Shown here: piece by piece, positions 14,388-21,117 of the stretch
Numbering within the stretch: position 1 is the stretch's first letter
How the letters are laid out: each line of letters starts with the position of its first letter
Source of the DNA: a virus
Length of the DNA: 33,830 nt
Virus record (IMG/VR): IMGVR_UViG_3300006793_000127
Span: 1 to 33,830 of that record
Reading direction: 5' to 3' (one strand)
Position numbers and translations under genes: made by a program
Notes under the pieces: generated by a model
Told to the model about the DNA's origin: nothing
The model's database searches: none
What the model saw: the letters and a program-made list of their open reading frames with translations, nothing else

Positions 14388-15982
14388 TGAAAAAAATCTT
14401 GTTAACACTGCTTTTACTTTCAGGTTGTGGTGGCGGCGGTGGCGGTACTGAAGATCAACAAACGGTGGTAACACCAACTCCAACACCGACACCGACAAAT
14501 CCTGATGCTGGTACTGTTTTGGAAACATCGTGTGATGGCACGACTCTAATCGAAACCATTGCCGATGGTAATGGTGGTTCGACTCAAGAACAAACAACAA
14601 ACTCAGAACAATGCGGATACGTTGCTCCTCCGACAGAGGGCACGATACTTGATGAGTTCTGTGAAGATACAACCAAAGTAACAATTACCGCTGATGGTAT
14701 TGGCGGCGAAGTTCGTTCTGAAGAAGAAAAATCTGAGGATTGTGGATACGTTGGACCGCCTGCAGAGGGTACACCTGATGGTGATTCATACTGTGCTTAT
14801 ATCCTCGAGGACGATGATGAAAAATTAGAAATAGTGGCAACAAATGTTAATCACTTACTACGACAAGATCGATTGCAAGACTATCATGATGGTGAAGGCG
14901 GAATCTATACCGACCGCCTCGTGCACATCGACGAAACTTGTTTTGTTCAAATGGACCAACCAGCAGATTGTCCAACTACTCCCACTGCTACTGGTGATTC
15001 GAGATATGATTATATTACATGTGATGGCATAAAATCAAAATCGTCAGTAAGTTTCCCGTTCGACAGTAACAATATGGATCTAGCTATCATTGATATGCTG
15101 ATCGTATTTGATACTAATCTCACTGAGGAAGATCGTGATGGTATGACGGTTGAGGAATTTGTTGATAAACAAATATGGGACGCGAACCACATTTATCTTT
15201 CGTCGGCAACACAGACAGTATTTCGTGTTGCTGGTATTAAGATGGTAGATGTCGTCGCAGGTGACCTGTATCGTCAGTACGCTGCATTCTTCAATGGTCG
15301 TTATGAGTTTAATGGACTTGACGATTGGCAGCGCGAGTCAGGCGCTGACATTGCGTTCTTATTTAAGAAAAGACCCGAAGATGGAATTGCCTGTGGTGTT
15401 GCTAGTTTAGACGCCTCACGCGGTCTCGATAAATCTCGTGGTATCACTCAGTGTTTTCATAATAGCACTTTCCAATCAACATCCACCACGAGATATTACG
15501 AACGTGCACCCGAGACATTTGCACATGAGATTGGTCACTTGCTAGGTGCACAACATGTTTGGGAAGATGCCGATAGGCCTGGACTATTTGAATACTCATT
15601 TGGATACAATCTTCCAGGGTACAACCCTCAAGAGGACAATCCCGAATATACTGGAGCTTATGGTGGATATGGTACGATTATGTCCTATGCTGATAAAGCG
15701 ACCGGCGCATTTTCTAATTTTCGATTGAATTGCTATTGGCCAGAAGGTGCGGGATCATATGCTGGACAGAGTGTAACGATGGGCACAACAGGCGGTTGTT
15801 TCTGTAATGATCCACCTGAAGAACAACCTCCTCCCACAAATAACGCAGAGACTATTCAGAGAACAAGATATATAATGAGTCAACTGCATGAAAGTAACCA
15901 TAACATACAATTTTCGCCAGTGGGCAAAATGCGTATGGACGGTCTCTCGGTCGAAAACGATCCACACATTTGTTTATTTTAG
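14387..15982 (+). CDS. Secreted lipoprotein zinc metalloprotease (metzincin)
   Basis: A 531-aa protein. A short hydrophobic signal ends in lipobox LLSGC, followed by a glycine run and a TPTPTPT spacer. Two related repeats follow (GTVLETSCDGTTLIETIADG... and GTILDEFCEDTTKVTITADG..., each ending CGYV-PP-EGT). The protease core has HEIGHLLGAQH (380-390), the metzincin zinc site HExGHxxGxxH, and a Met-turn TIMSYAD with Met432. Many cysteines suggest disulfides. The protein would be anchored in an outer membrane or secreted. Its role may be host-envelope proteolysis during release or superinfection control; the substrate is unknown. It overlaps the hydrolase stop (TAATG). Confidence 0.82.
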   Translation: MKKILLTLLLLSGCGGGGGGTEDQQTVVTPTPTPTPTNPDAGTVLETSCDGTTLIETIADGNGGSTQEQTTNSEQCGYVAPPTEGTILDEFCEDTTKVTITADGIGGEVRSEEEKSEDCGYVGPPAEGTPDGDSYCAYILEDDDEKLEIVATNVNHLLRQDRLQDYHDGEGGIYTDRLVHIDETCFVQMDQPADCPTTPTATGDSRYDYITCDGIKSKSSVSFPFDSNNMDLAIIDMLIVFDTNLTEEDRDGMTVEEFVDKQIWDANHIYLSSATQTVFRVAGIKMVDVVAGDLYRQYAAFFNGRYEFNGLDDWQRESGADIAFLFKKRPEDGIACGVASLDASRGLDKSRGITQCFHNSTFQSTSTTRYYERAPETFAHEIGHLLGAQHVWEDADRPGLFEYSFGYNLPGYNPQEDNPEYTGAYGGYGTIMSYADKATGAFSNFRLNCYWPEGAGSYAGQSVTMGTTGGCFCNDPPEEQPPPTNNAETIQRTRYIMSQLHESNHNIQFSPVGKMRMDGLSVENDPHICLF

Positions 15983-15990
15983 GAGAAAAC

Positions 15991-16248
15991 ATGAAAGAAG
16001 TATTATTGAGAGCAGTACGATCTAAGCATCAAGCAAAGATGGAAGAGGCACTTGCAAACATTGAAGTCTACGAGAAGTCAGTCGGCATTGGAGAACATCC
16101 TGATCTGGTTGAAGCAGTTGAATCTCAGGTAGACAAATATGTCCACGCACTCGAAATGGTGGAAGGTGTCAACATGATTCTTGGAGACGAAGAGAAGGTC
16201 GAACCTCCTACTTATAAGAACACCTCAACAGGAACAACGAGATATTGA
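15991..16248 (+). CDS. 85-aa helical protein, unknown
   Basis: It begins MKEVLLRAVRSKHQAKMEEALANIEVYEKS, a charged amphipathic helix, followed by a second helix LVEAVESQVDKYVHALEMVEGVNMI and a disordered tail. ATG 15991 has AGGAGAA just upstream, so the longer start at 15970 is unlikely. Helical hairpin proteins of this kind are common conserved unknowns in marine T4-like phages. Confidence 0.65.
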   Translation: MKEVLLRAVRSKHQAKMEEALANIEVYEKSVGIGEHPDLVEAVESQVDKYVHALEMVEGVNMILGDEEKVEPPTYKNTSTGTTRY

Positions 16249-16249
16249 A

Positions 16250-16585
16250 ATGTTAAAAGCACTGGGTTTTTGGATATACGATACGTATAATTTTTTCTTC
16301 AATCTAAAATACAATCCACTTAGACACATTCCAAACGAGTTCACACAATTCATTCTGATGTTCTATCTGTCAGTAATGTGGACTGTTGTGTTTACTTTGT
16401 GGGCTGGTCATACTATTTATTTTGGCATTGGAAGTGTAGGCGGTCATTTACTTGTCGTAGGTGCATTCTTTATTACAGCATTGACATTTAAGGATGCTGA
16501 AAAGAATGGTCATCTATGGGTAAAAAGAACGCACGTAGATCGTAAGACTAATAAATGTGTATGGGATTTGGAGAAAGAAGGATGA
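16250..16585 (+). CDS. 111-aa membrane protein with two transmembrane helices
   Basis: It starts MLKALGFWIYDTYNFFFNL and has two hydrophobic segments, FTQFILMFYLSVMWTVVFTLW and LLVVGAFFITALTF, with a polar basic C-terminus. ATG 16250 follows the upstream stop after one base. The stop overlaps the cytochrome c start (ATGA). Co-location with cytochrome c and alternative oxidase suggests a part in the same membrane module, but no family is recognised. Confidence 0.6.
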   Translation: MLKALGFWIYDTYNFFFNLKYNPLRHIPNEFTQFILMFYLSVMWTVVFTLWAGHTIYFGIGSVGGHLLVVGAFFITALTFKDAEKNGHLWVKRTHVDRKTNKCVWDLEKEG

Positions 16586-16986
16586 AGTATTTTTTACTGT
16601 CAGTATTGTTGTTAGCTGGTTGTGGTCAAAATGATCCAGGTCTAGCAAAAAAAGTTTCACTTAATAAAGATCAACTTGCTGCAATCGAAAATCGCATCAC
16701 ACCATTTAGCGTAGTAATGGTAGATGGAGTTACAGCTGTTGTTGCTGTCGCTGCACTTCCTGGTGAGGCGAAGTATGCAGCGTGTGGTGCTTGTCATGGT
16801 GCAAACGGTGGAGGTGGTGTTGGACCTGCACTTGCCGGCCAAACAGTTGAATATATTGTTGGTCGACTGAATCAATATAAAGCAGGTGAGAAAGTCGGTA
16901 GTCAAAGCAACCTCATGTGGGGGCAAGCAGCTGGATTGTCTGATCAAGATATGACCGATCTCGCGGAGTATATTGTAACGCTATGA
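16582..16986 (+). CDS. Lipoprotein c-type cytochrome
   Basis: A 134-aa protein. The N-terminus MKYFLLSVLLLAGC is a lipoprotein signal, with Cys14 the likely lipid-bearing residue. The heme-binding motif CGACH is at 68-72 and is followed by GANGGGGVGPALAGQ. A candidate axial Met lies in NLMWGQAAGLSD, as in class I cytochromes c. It would be exported, receive heme from the host Ccm system and sit on the periplasmic face. It lies directly upstream of an alternative oxidase in an overlapping gene pair. It may carry electrons in the infected cell; the partner is not shown by the sequence. Confidence 0.85.
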   Translation: MKYFLLSVLLLAGCGQNDPGLAKKVSLNKDQLAAIENRITPFSVVMVDGVTAVVAVAALPGEAKYAACGACHGANGGGGVGPALAGQTVEYIVGRLNQYKAGEKVGSQSNLMWGQAAGLSDQDMTDLAEYIVTL

Positions 16987-17549
16987 GAGATTGGACAGCT
17001 AGATCTATGACGAAGTTCTTTCGGTTCTTCGCTGATACATTCTTTGCTAAGCGATATGGTCACAGAGCAGTTGTATTAGAAACAATTGCTGGTGTTCCTG
17101 GTATGGTTGCAGGCATGTTAATTCATCTGCGTAGTCTTCGTAAGATGGAACGTGGTAATGGTCGTATGATTCATCAGATGCTAGAAGAAGCAGAGAACGA
17201 GCGCAAGCATCTCATGTTCTTCATTGAGATCGCTCAGCCTAATCAGTTTGAGAGATTCCTCATTGTGATGGCTCAGTTTATCTTCTGGCATTTCTATCTT
17301 GTGTTCTATATCCTTGCACCAAATACAGCACATAAGATGATTGCATACTTTGAAGAAGAGGCAGTACGATCATATGATGAGTATATCAAACTTATCGAAG
17401 AAGGTAAAATCGAGAATGTACAGGCACCTCAACTTGCTATAGAATACTATATGCTCAATAAAGATGCAACGTTACTCGATATGGTCAAGTGTGTACGAGA
17501 TGATGAACGTAAGCATAGTCAAGTGAATCACAGAATTGCAGGTTTCTAA
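16983..17549 (+). CDS. aox: Alternative oxidase (AOX/PTOX family di-iron quinol oxidase)
   Basis: A 188-aa protein. RYGHRAVVLETIAGVPGM (Glu33), LEEAENERKHLMFFIEIAQP (Glu73, His76), EEEAVRSYDEY and VRDDERKHSQVNH give all six expected di-iron ligands, including two ExxH motifs, in the family order. The family is membrane-associated, oxidises quinol and reduces O2 to water without pumping protons. PTOX-type members are known from cyanophages; finding one here beside cytochrome c suggests a respiratory variant. It is a little shorter than cellular AOX at the N-terminus. It overlaps the cytochrome gene (ATGA-type) and the next small membrane gene by 1 nt. Confidence 0.92.
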   Translation: MRDWTARSMTKFFRFFADTFFAKRYGHRAVVLETIAGVPGMVAGMLIHLRSLRKMERGNGRMIHQMLEEAENERKHLMFFIEIAQPNQFERFLIVMAQFIFWHFYLVFYILAPNTAHKMIAYFEEEAVRSYDEYIKLIEEGKIENVQAPQLAIEYYMLNKDATLLDMVKCVRDDERKHSQVNHRIAGF

Positions 17550-17761
17550 TGAGTTGGTTAAAAAAAATTACTGGTTTTTTTGAAAAGCCAGTTGAATTAA
17601 ATCCTATAGATAAAACAATTGTAGAGAAACTACCACAAGAAGGCGAGGTTACGAAAGTATATGAAGCTCGTTGGGTTTGGTATCATACTCTGTTAGCCGT
17701 AGAATTGTTTATTACAAACATTCTATTGATGTTAATTCTTTTCGTATTGGCAATCAAATGA
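17549..17761 (+). CDS. 70-aa single-pass membrane protein
   Basis: An N-terminal polar region with KKITGFFEKP and IDKTIVEKLPQEG is followed by one hydrophobic helix LLAVELFITNILLMLILFVLAI. The ATG overlaps the alternative oxidase stop, so it is probably co-translated. An accessory role for the oxidase is suggested by position only. Confidence 0.6.
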   Translation: MSWLKKITGFFEKPVELNPIDKTIVEKLPQEGEVTKVYEARWVWYHTLLAVELFITNILLMLILFVLAIK

Positions 17762-18072
17762 AATTTTTAATGTATCTAGTATTTTTTATCATGGGTCTTT
17801 CAGTCGGCGTAGTTGCAACTGAAACCACATGGGAAGATAAATTGAAGTTCGCGCTCGAAGAAAGAGAAGCAGTATATGATATTATGATTGATGTAGAAAA
17901 CACAGTCACACGCAAGGAAGCATATGACGAATTTCTACGTACATTGTGGAATTCGTGTATCGATGGTGGTGGATTCATTATCAATAATGAAGAAACAAAC
18001 GAGACAGAAATTTTCAAATGCTCCAAGGAAGGAGACAATGACTATACAAACGCACAGTGGAGTAAAATGTGA
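17758..18072 (+). CDS. 104-aa exported or membrane-anchored protein
   Basis: The N-terminus FLMYLVFFIMGLSVGVVATE is a signal peptide or anchor. The mature part is helical and acidic, with two Cys (WNSCIDGGGF, IFKCSKEG) that might form a disulfide. Start ATG 17758 overlaps the preceding stop (ATGA). Unknown function; it belongs to the envelope block. Confidence 0.6.
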   Translation: MKFLMYLVFFIMGLSVGVVATETTWEDKLKFALEEREAVYDIMIDVENTVTRKEAYDEFLRTLWNSCIDGGGFIINNEETNETEIFKCSKEGDNDYTNAQWSKM

Positions 18073-18254
18073 GTTCACAATGGCATGGTGGTAAAGGTTC
18101 CGCTCGGCGACCTCATACAATTGATAGAGCTAAGTGGGAAGAAAACTACCACAAAATTTTTGGATACAAGGAAGAGAAAAAAAGATGTGTAGATTGTGGC
18201 GAAGATTTGCCCAATCATACTGTCAATTGTATCGTTAGAAATGTTGTGAAATAG
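18069..18254 (+). CDS. 61-aa small protein with CxxC (GTG start)
   Basis: It begins (GTG) SSQWHGGKGSARRP and continues KWEENYHKIFGYKEEKKRCVDCGEDLP. The WxGGKGSxRR start and KW..NY.KIFG segment are typical of a widespread small phage protein of unknown function. CVDC with a later Cys suggests zinc binding. GTG 18069 overlaps the preceding TGA, and no in-frame ATG is available early. Confidence 0.6.
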   Translation: MSSQWHGGKGSARRPHTIDRAKWEENYHKIFGYKEEKKRCVDCGEDLPNHTVNCIVRNVVK

Positions 18255-18265
18255 TTACAAAAGCA

Positions 18266-18293
18266 TGTACATATCTGGCCCATGCTGTAGAAT
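18266..18293 (+). promoter_or_regulatory. Sigma70-like promoter at 18.3 kb
   Basis: TGTACA (18266-18271), a 16-bp spacer and TAGAAT followed by GGGC (18288-18293) match the window's promoter pattern. A GGAG Shine-Dalgarno and ATG 18320 follow. Confidence 0.65.
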
Positions 18294-18319
18294 GGGCCTT
18301 TGTTATGGAGATATGTGAT

Positions 18320-18640
18320 ATGGCGATGATGTTTACCAATACCCTCTCATACGACATGCAAGGTCGTAAGCGCAAAGCTCGTACGGTCCGAGGCGAAGTC
18401 TTCAAGAAATACAAAGCACCATCATTTCAGCCTCTCGAGTCATCCAGTGGTCCTTTCAGACGCGACGAAGGTGTCGTATATAAGTCTGCAGACGATCATG
18501 GTCCTATCGCCCTAGCGCGTCCAGAAGCTCTGAAGTACACAGGTACATTGGTCAAAGGCATTGCAACGATGCACAAGTCTAATGCTGTCCCTGTGATCGA
18601 TCAGGAGCAAGCTACCGAGATCTCGAGTATGAGACGGTAG
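18320..18640 (+). CDS. 106-aa conserved-type marine T4-like phage protein, unknown
   Basis: The C-terminus (YTGTLVKGIATMHKSNAVPV ending in SSMRR) resembles a conserved hypothetical of marine T4-like phages. The N-terminal half is basic (GRKRKARTVRGEVFKKYK). ATG 18320 has GGAG 9 nt upstream; the start at 18305 is less likely. Nucleic-acid interaction is possible from charge. It has its own promoter at 18266. Confidence 0.6.
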   Translation: MAMMFTNTLSYDMQGRKRKARTVRGEVFKKYKAPSFQPLESSSGPFRRDEGVVYKSADDHGPIALARPEALKYTGTLVKGIATMHKSNAVPVIDQEQATEISSMRR

Positions 18641-18669
18641 TTTCTTATAACAAAATAGTCTAAGAAAAT

Positions 18670-18726
18670 CTCTAATCAAATCAATAACTTGCAAGCGCCC
18701 AGAAACTCTAATGAAATCAATAACTT
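18670..18726 (+). promoter_or_regulatory. Paired direct repeats, likely protein-binding sites
   Basis: Two copies of a 21-nt sequence (core AAATCAATAACTT, first base of each CTCTAAT) lie 36 bp apart, with the second ending 5 bp upstream of the -35 element. The same arrangement recurs at 33441-33497. This suggests sites for an activator or repressor. The protein is unknown. Confidence 0.65.
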
Positions 18727-18731
18727 AGAGA

Positions 18732-18759
18732 TGTACAATCTGGGTCCATGCTGTATAAT
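18732..18759 (+). promoter_or_regulatory. Sigma70-like promoter of module 1
   Basis: TGTACA (18732-18737), a 16-bp spacer and a consensus TATAAT (18754-18759) followed by GGTACC. It directs transcription toward the genes starting at 18793. Confidence 0.75.
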
Positions 18760-18792
18760 GGTACCTGTAAATTAATAAAGGGCATTATCGAT

Positions 18793-19137
18793 ATGAGCAG
18801 CTATTGGAATTCTGAAGGCACTTACCAAGCACAGTACGAAGAGCTAATAAAGCTTGTACCTCAAAAAGGTGAGATTAAGAAAGGTATGTGCAAGCATGTC
18901 TTCTCACTCGAACGTTTTCGAAAAGCTTGTAATTGCTACTACGATGTGTTTAACAATGGTGGTGGCAATCGTGATGCATCGACTGCTCGCTTTTTTCCTG
19001 GTGTTCTCAATGAGATTCGTTTTGCATGGAAGAGAAACTACGAAGTCAATTGGGAAAACGTACATAGTGTGTGTGACCCGAAAATGGACGAGATCATTCG
19101 TGAAGCTTACATCAAAAACATTGGAGACATTTCATAA
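18793..19137 (+). CDS. 114-aa protein, unknown
   Basis: It begins MSSYWNSEGTYQAQYEEL, with a mid segment FSLERFRKACNCYYDVFNNG and RFFPGVLNEIRFAWKRNYE. It has four Cys without a clear motif. It is the first gene of promoter module 1. The longer start at 18748 would overlap the -10 element and is rejected. Function unknown. Confidence 0.65.
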   Translation: MSSYWNSEGTYQAQYEELIKLVPQKGEIKKGMCKHVFSLERFRKACNCYYDVFNNGGGNRDASTARFFPGVLNEIRFAWKRNYEVNWENVHSVCDPKMDEIIREAYIKNIGDIS

Positions 19138-19265
19138 TGTGGGGATTTGTGGTATTATTAGCTGTATGGATGACATACGTCGAGACTGAGATGCCTAATC
19201 GCACTAACGAATGTGAGTTTGATAACTCATGTGAATTATTTACTGAGGAAGAAACTAGTGAATGA
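19137..19265 (+). CDS. 42-aa small membrane peptide
   Basis: ATG 19137 overlaps the previous stop (TAATG). It has one hydrophobic stretch, WGFVVLLAVWMTYV, then an acidic tail with two Cys. Its stop lies inside the next coding region, which starts at GTG 19258. Unknown function. Confidence 0.45.
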   Translation: MWGFVVLLAVWMTYVETEMPNRTNECEFDNSCELFTEEETSE

Positions 19266-19440
19266 CACTCTTGAAATCTATGCTCAAGCTATTCGTCGCA
19301 TTGAATACGATATCAATGCATTTCGTGAAAAGTTTGACGAAGATCCGGATGCAAATCCACATTTTGCTATCGATAATATTGAAGCCACGCTGTATGAATT
19401 GACAGAAATTTTGTCAGCAAGGAGTGATTATGCCAGCTGA
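19258..19440 (+). CDS. 60-aa helical protein (GTG start), unknown
   Basis: The coding pattern begins at GTG 19258 (V then NDTLEIYAQAIRRIEYDI) with GAGGAAG upstream. It forms two acidic amphipathic helices. It overlaps the neighbouring ORFs on both sides by a few bases, consistent with a packed operon. Confidence 0.5.
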   Translation: MNDTLEIYAQAIRRIEYDINAFREKFDEDPDANPHFAIDNIEATLYELTEILSARSDYAS

Positions 19441-19609
19441 AGCAATCATTTATATGATTACCTATGAAGGCCAGTGGGATGGCAAGAAAGGTAAGTCACC
19501 TTACACATGGATTGCACATTCCGCAGGTCAAGCCATATCATTAGTTGAAGAATTGGAAGAACAATATCCCGACCGAAAGTGGAGGATTGAGGAGAAAGAT
19601 GTATCATGA
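19430..19609 (+). CDS. 59-aa small protein, unknown
   Basis: ATG 19430 has AAGGAG 5 nt upstream. The protein (MPAEAIIYMITYEGQWDGKK, then WIAHSAGQAISLVEELEEQY) is a short alpha/beta unit. Its stop overlaps the next ATG. Confidence 0.55.
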   Translation: MPAEAIIYMITYEGQWDGKKGKSPYTWIAHSAGQAISLVEELEEQYPDRKWRIEEKDVS

Positions 19610-19911
19610 CTTATAGAGTAACAGTACAGCACGAAGGTGTTGATAAGGATGGAATTCCTTTGGCGAGAGCTGATAATTGGTACTCAGCTGGAAATACTCA
19701 ACTTGTATTTTATAGTCGAGAAGAAGCTGAAGAAACTTTTGATAAATTGTGGGATACATGGCGTGGTGGTAATCCGCGGGCTGATTACTCACGATTGAAT
19801 TTTACTAAAGTTAGTTTGTATCGTTATGATGGTTTAAATGCTGAAAGAACTTCTGAGTACACACTCATTCGTTTTGCTCAGTCTGAGGAGAAAATTAGTG
19901 TTAAAGTATGA
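19606..19911 (+). CDS. 101-aa small alpha/beta protein, unknown
   Basis: It starts MTYRVTVQHEGVDKDGIPL and includes FYSREEAEETFDKLWDTWRGG followed by strands. It looks like a small mixed fold. ATG 19606 overlaps the preceding stop (ATGA). No family recognised. Confidence 0.6.
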   Translation: MTYRVTVQHEGVDKDGIPLARADNWYSAGNTQLVFYSREEAEETFDKLWDTWRGGNPRADYSRLNFTKVSLYRYDGLNAERTSEYTLIRFAQSEEKISVKV

Positions 19912-19915
19912 TGTA

Positions 19916-20230
19916 ATGCCAGATCTAGCATGTATTCCAATCGGAGGCACTAGCCTTCAAGGTCGAATTGAAATCTCGTACTATGAGTTGGTTCAAATGT
20001 TAGGCGAACCTACGAGCTGTGAACCTTCTGCTGACGACAAAGTCCGCGCTGAATGGGTCATCGAGTTCTATGACGAGATTGCAGATGATTATGCTATCGC
20101 TACCATCTATGATTGGAAAGAAGACAAGCCAATCGAATGGGTAACAGACTGGCATATCGGTGGATTCAAGTCAAATGCAAATGGATTCGTTTATGAAATG
20201 GTAAAGGAATATTATGCCGAGAAAACCTAA
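19916..20230 (+). CDS. 104-aa conserved-type phage protein (GTSLQG family), unknown
   Basis: GGTSLQGRIEISYYELVQMLGEP, then KVRAEWVIEFYDE, IATIYDWKEDK and WVTDWHIGG follow the pattern of a widespread phage hypothetical family (GTSLQG ... ATIY ... WHIGG). ATG 19916 lies 4 nt after the preceding stop; a start at 19838 would overlap more and is not needed. The function of the family is not known to me. Confidence 0.65.
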   Translation: MPDLACIPIGGTSLQGRIEISYYELVQMLGEPTSCEPSADDKVRAEWVIEFYDEIADDYAIATIYDWKEDKPIEWVTDWHIGGFKSNANGFVYEMVKEYYAEKT

Positions 20231-20489
20231 ACAAGGTCGTGTAGTCATTGAAAAGAAGTCGAAGATGTTTGAACCTTCGGCTCCTTACTCTGTACCAAAA
20301 ACTAAACTCAAGAAAGGTGGTGTCCTGTATAAAGAGGGAGATAAGGTACATATATCATATACAGATGGAGAATATGAAGGTCGAATCATGAATATTCTCT
20401 CATCACAAATGATAGTGAGACTAGACGAGGACGATCCAAATAAGGATAAGTTCTTCTTCACAACTGGATTGAAGATTAAAAAATGTTAG
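20214..20489 (+). CDS. 91-aa basic small protein, unknown
   Basis: A lysine-rich N-terminus (MPRKPKQGRVVIEKKSKMF) precedes a small barrel-like part (GDKVHISYTDGEYEGRIMNI, MIVRLDED). AAGGA precedes the ATG. A KOW/SH3-like fold is possible. It overlaps both neighbours. Confidence 0.6.
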   Translation: MPRKPKQGRVVIEKKSKMFEPSAPYSVPKTKLKKGGVLYKEGDKVHISYTDGEYEGRIMNILSSQMIVRLDEDDPNKDKFFFTTGLKIKKC

Positions 20490-21040
20490 AAATGCCACTC
20501 TTTCCTACGATGTTCTTTGAGACCAAGATTGACGAAAACTTGGCTATATCAGTACTTGAAGAAATTAGATCAAAGCAATTTCAAATCGATACTGTAAGTG
20601 AAGCTACACAGATTATTCCAGTTAGTGATTACTCTACAGATTTTTGTCATACTATTCGCATTGATTCATTTTGGGATCATGTAGTACCACAGTTGCAAGA
20701 AGAATGGAGTAAGTTAAATAGGCAGATGGTTAATATTCATTCTTGGGTATCATGCTATACTGGACCGAATGGTCATCATCCATTACACAATCACAATATG
20801 GGTTATGATGGAAGATTACACTATTCTGCTATTTTGTATTTGACGCGTGTAGGATGTACAGATTTTTTCTCATTAGACGCTTCTGCGCAGAACCATCAAT
20901 ATAGTTATCCAAGTGGTATGGGACACATTTTGTTTTTTCCATCAATAATTCCTCATCAGTATAGATCTGAACACTTTGATGGTAATGCACGATATACACT
21001 GCCATTTAACTGTGAGCTTGCAAGTTTAACAAAAAATTAA
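20483..21040 (+). CDS. 2OG-Fe(II) oxygenase-like protein
   Basis: A 185-aa protein. The core NIHSWVSCYTGPNGHHPLHNHN gives the first metal-binding histidines, followed by SAILYLT, GHILFFPSIIPHQYRSE (distal His) and RYTLPFN (Arg for 2-oxoglutarate). This matches the phage 2OG-FeII oxygenase group with an H-x-H/D...H...R layout. Substrates in phages are mostly unknown; protein or nucleobase hydroxylation are both possible. The gene is more AT-rich than its upstream neighbours. Confidence 0.68.
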   Translation: MLEMPLFPTMFFETKIDENLAISVLEEIRSKQFQIDTVSEATQIIPVSDYSTDFCHTIRIDSFWDHVVPQLQEEWSKLNRQMVNIHSWVSCYTGPNGHHPLHNHNMGYDGRLHYSAILYLTRVGCTDFFSLDASAQNHQYSYPSGMGHILFFPSIIPHQYRSEHFDGNARYTLPFNCELASLTKN

Positions 21041-21071
21041 TATTCCAGTGCGCCGGGGAAACTTGTACTTG

Positions 21072-21079
21072 CGTAAATA
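21072..21079 (+). promoter_or_regulatory. Weak T4-type late promoter-like motif
   Basis: CGTAAATA followed by CTTTT matches six of eight bases of TATAAATA. It lies 38 nt before the PiT-like gene. The match is weak. Confidence 0.25.
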
Positions 21080-21081
21080 CT

Positions 21082-21103
21082 TTTGAGGCAATGTCGCCTC
21101 GAA
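21082..21103 (+). other. Leader hairpin before the PiT-like gene
   Basis: GAGGC (21085-21089) pairs with GCCTC (21096-21100) around AATGTC; three flanking pairs extend it (one T-G wobble). It has no T-run after it and ends 4 nt before an AAGGAG Shine-Dalgarno, so it may shape translation or mRNA stability. Confidence 0.4.
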
Positions 21104-21117
21104 ACAAGGAGTAATGT

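Larger units (their letters stand above)
18652..18782 (+). repeat. Promoter/operator module, copy 1
   Basis: This 131-bp stretch is collinear without indels with 33423-33553. The first 42 bases (18652-18693 and 33423-33464) are identical. It holds two 21-nt direct repeats starting CTCTAAT (18670-18690 and 18706-18726, 36 bp apart), then a promoter at 18732-18759 and an identical initial transcribed region GGTACCTGTAAATT. Confidence 0.85.

Noticed and set aside
16390-16425. Internal promoter TTTACT-N17-TATTTA
   Set aside because: It lies inside a hydrophobic coding region with a poor -10 and no downstream gene start that needs it.
18670-18726. CRISPR-like array
   Set aside because: Only two 21-nt repeats with a 15-nt gap, placed directly before a promoter and duplicated with it at 33 kb; this is a regulatory arrangement.
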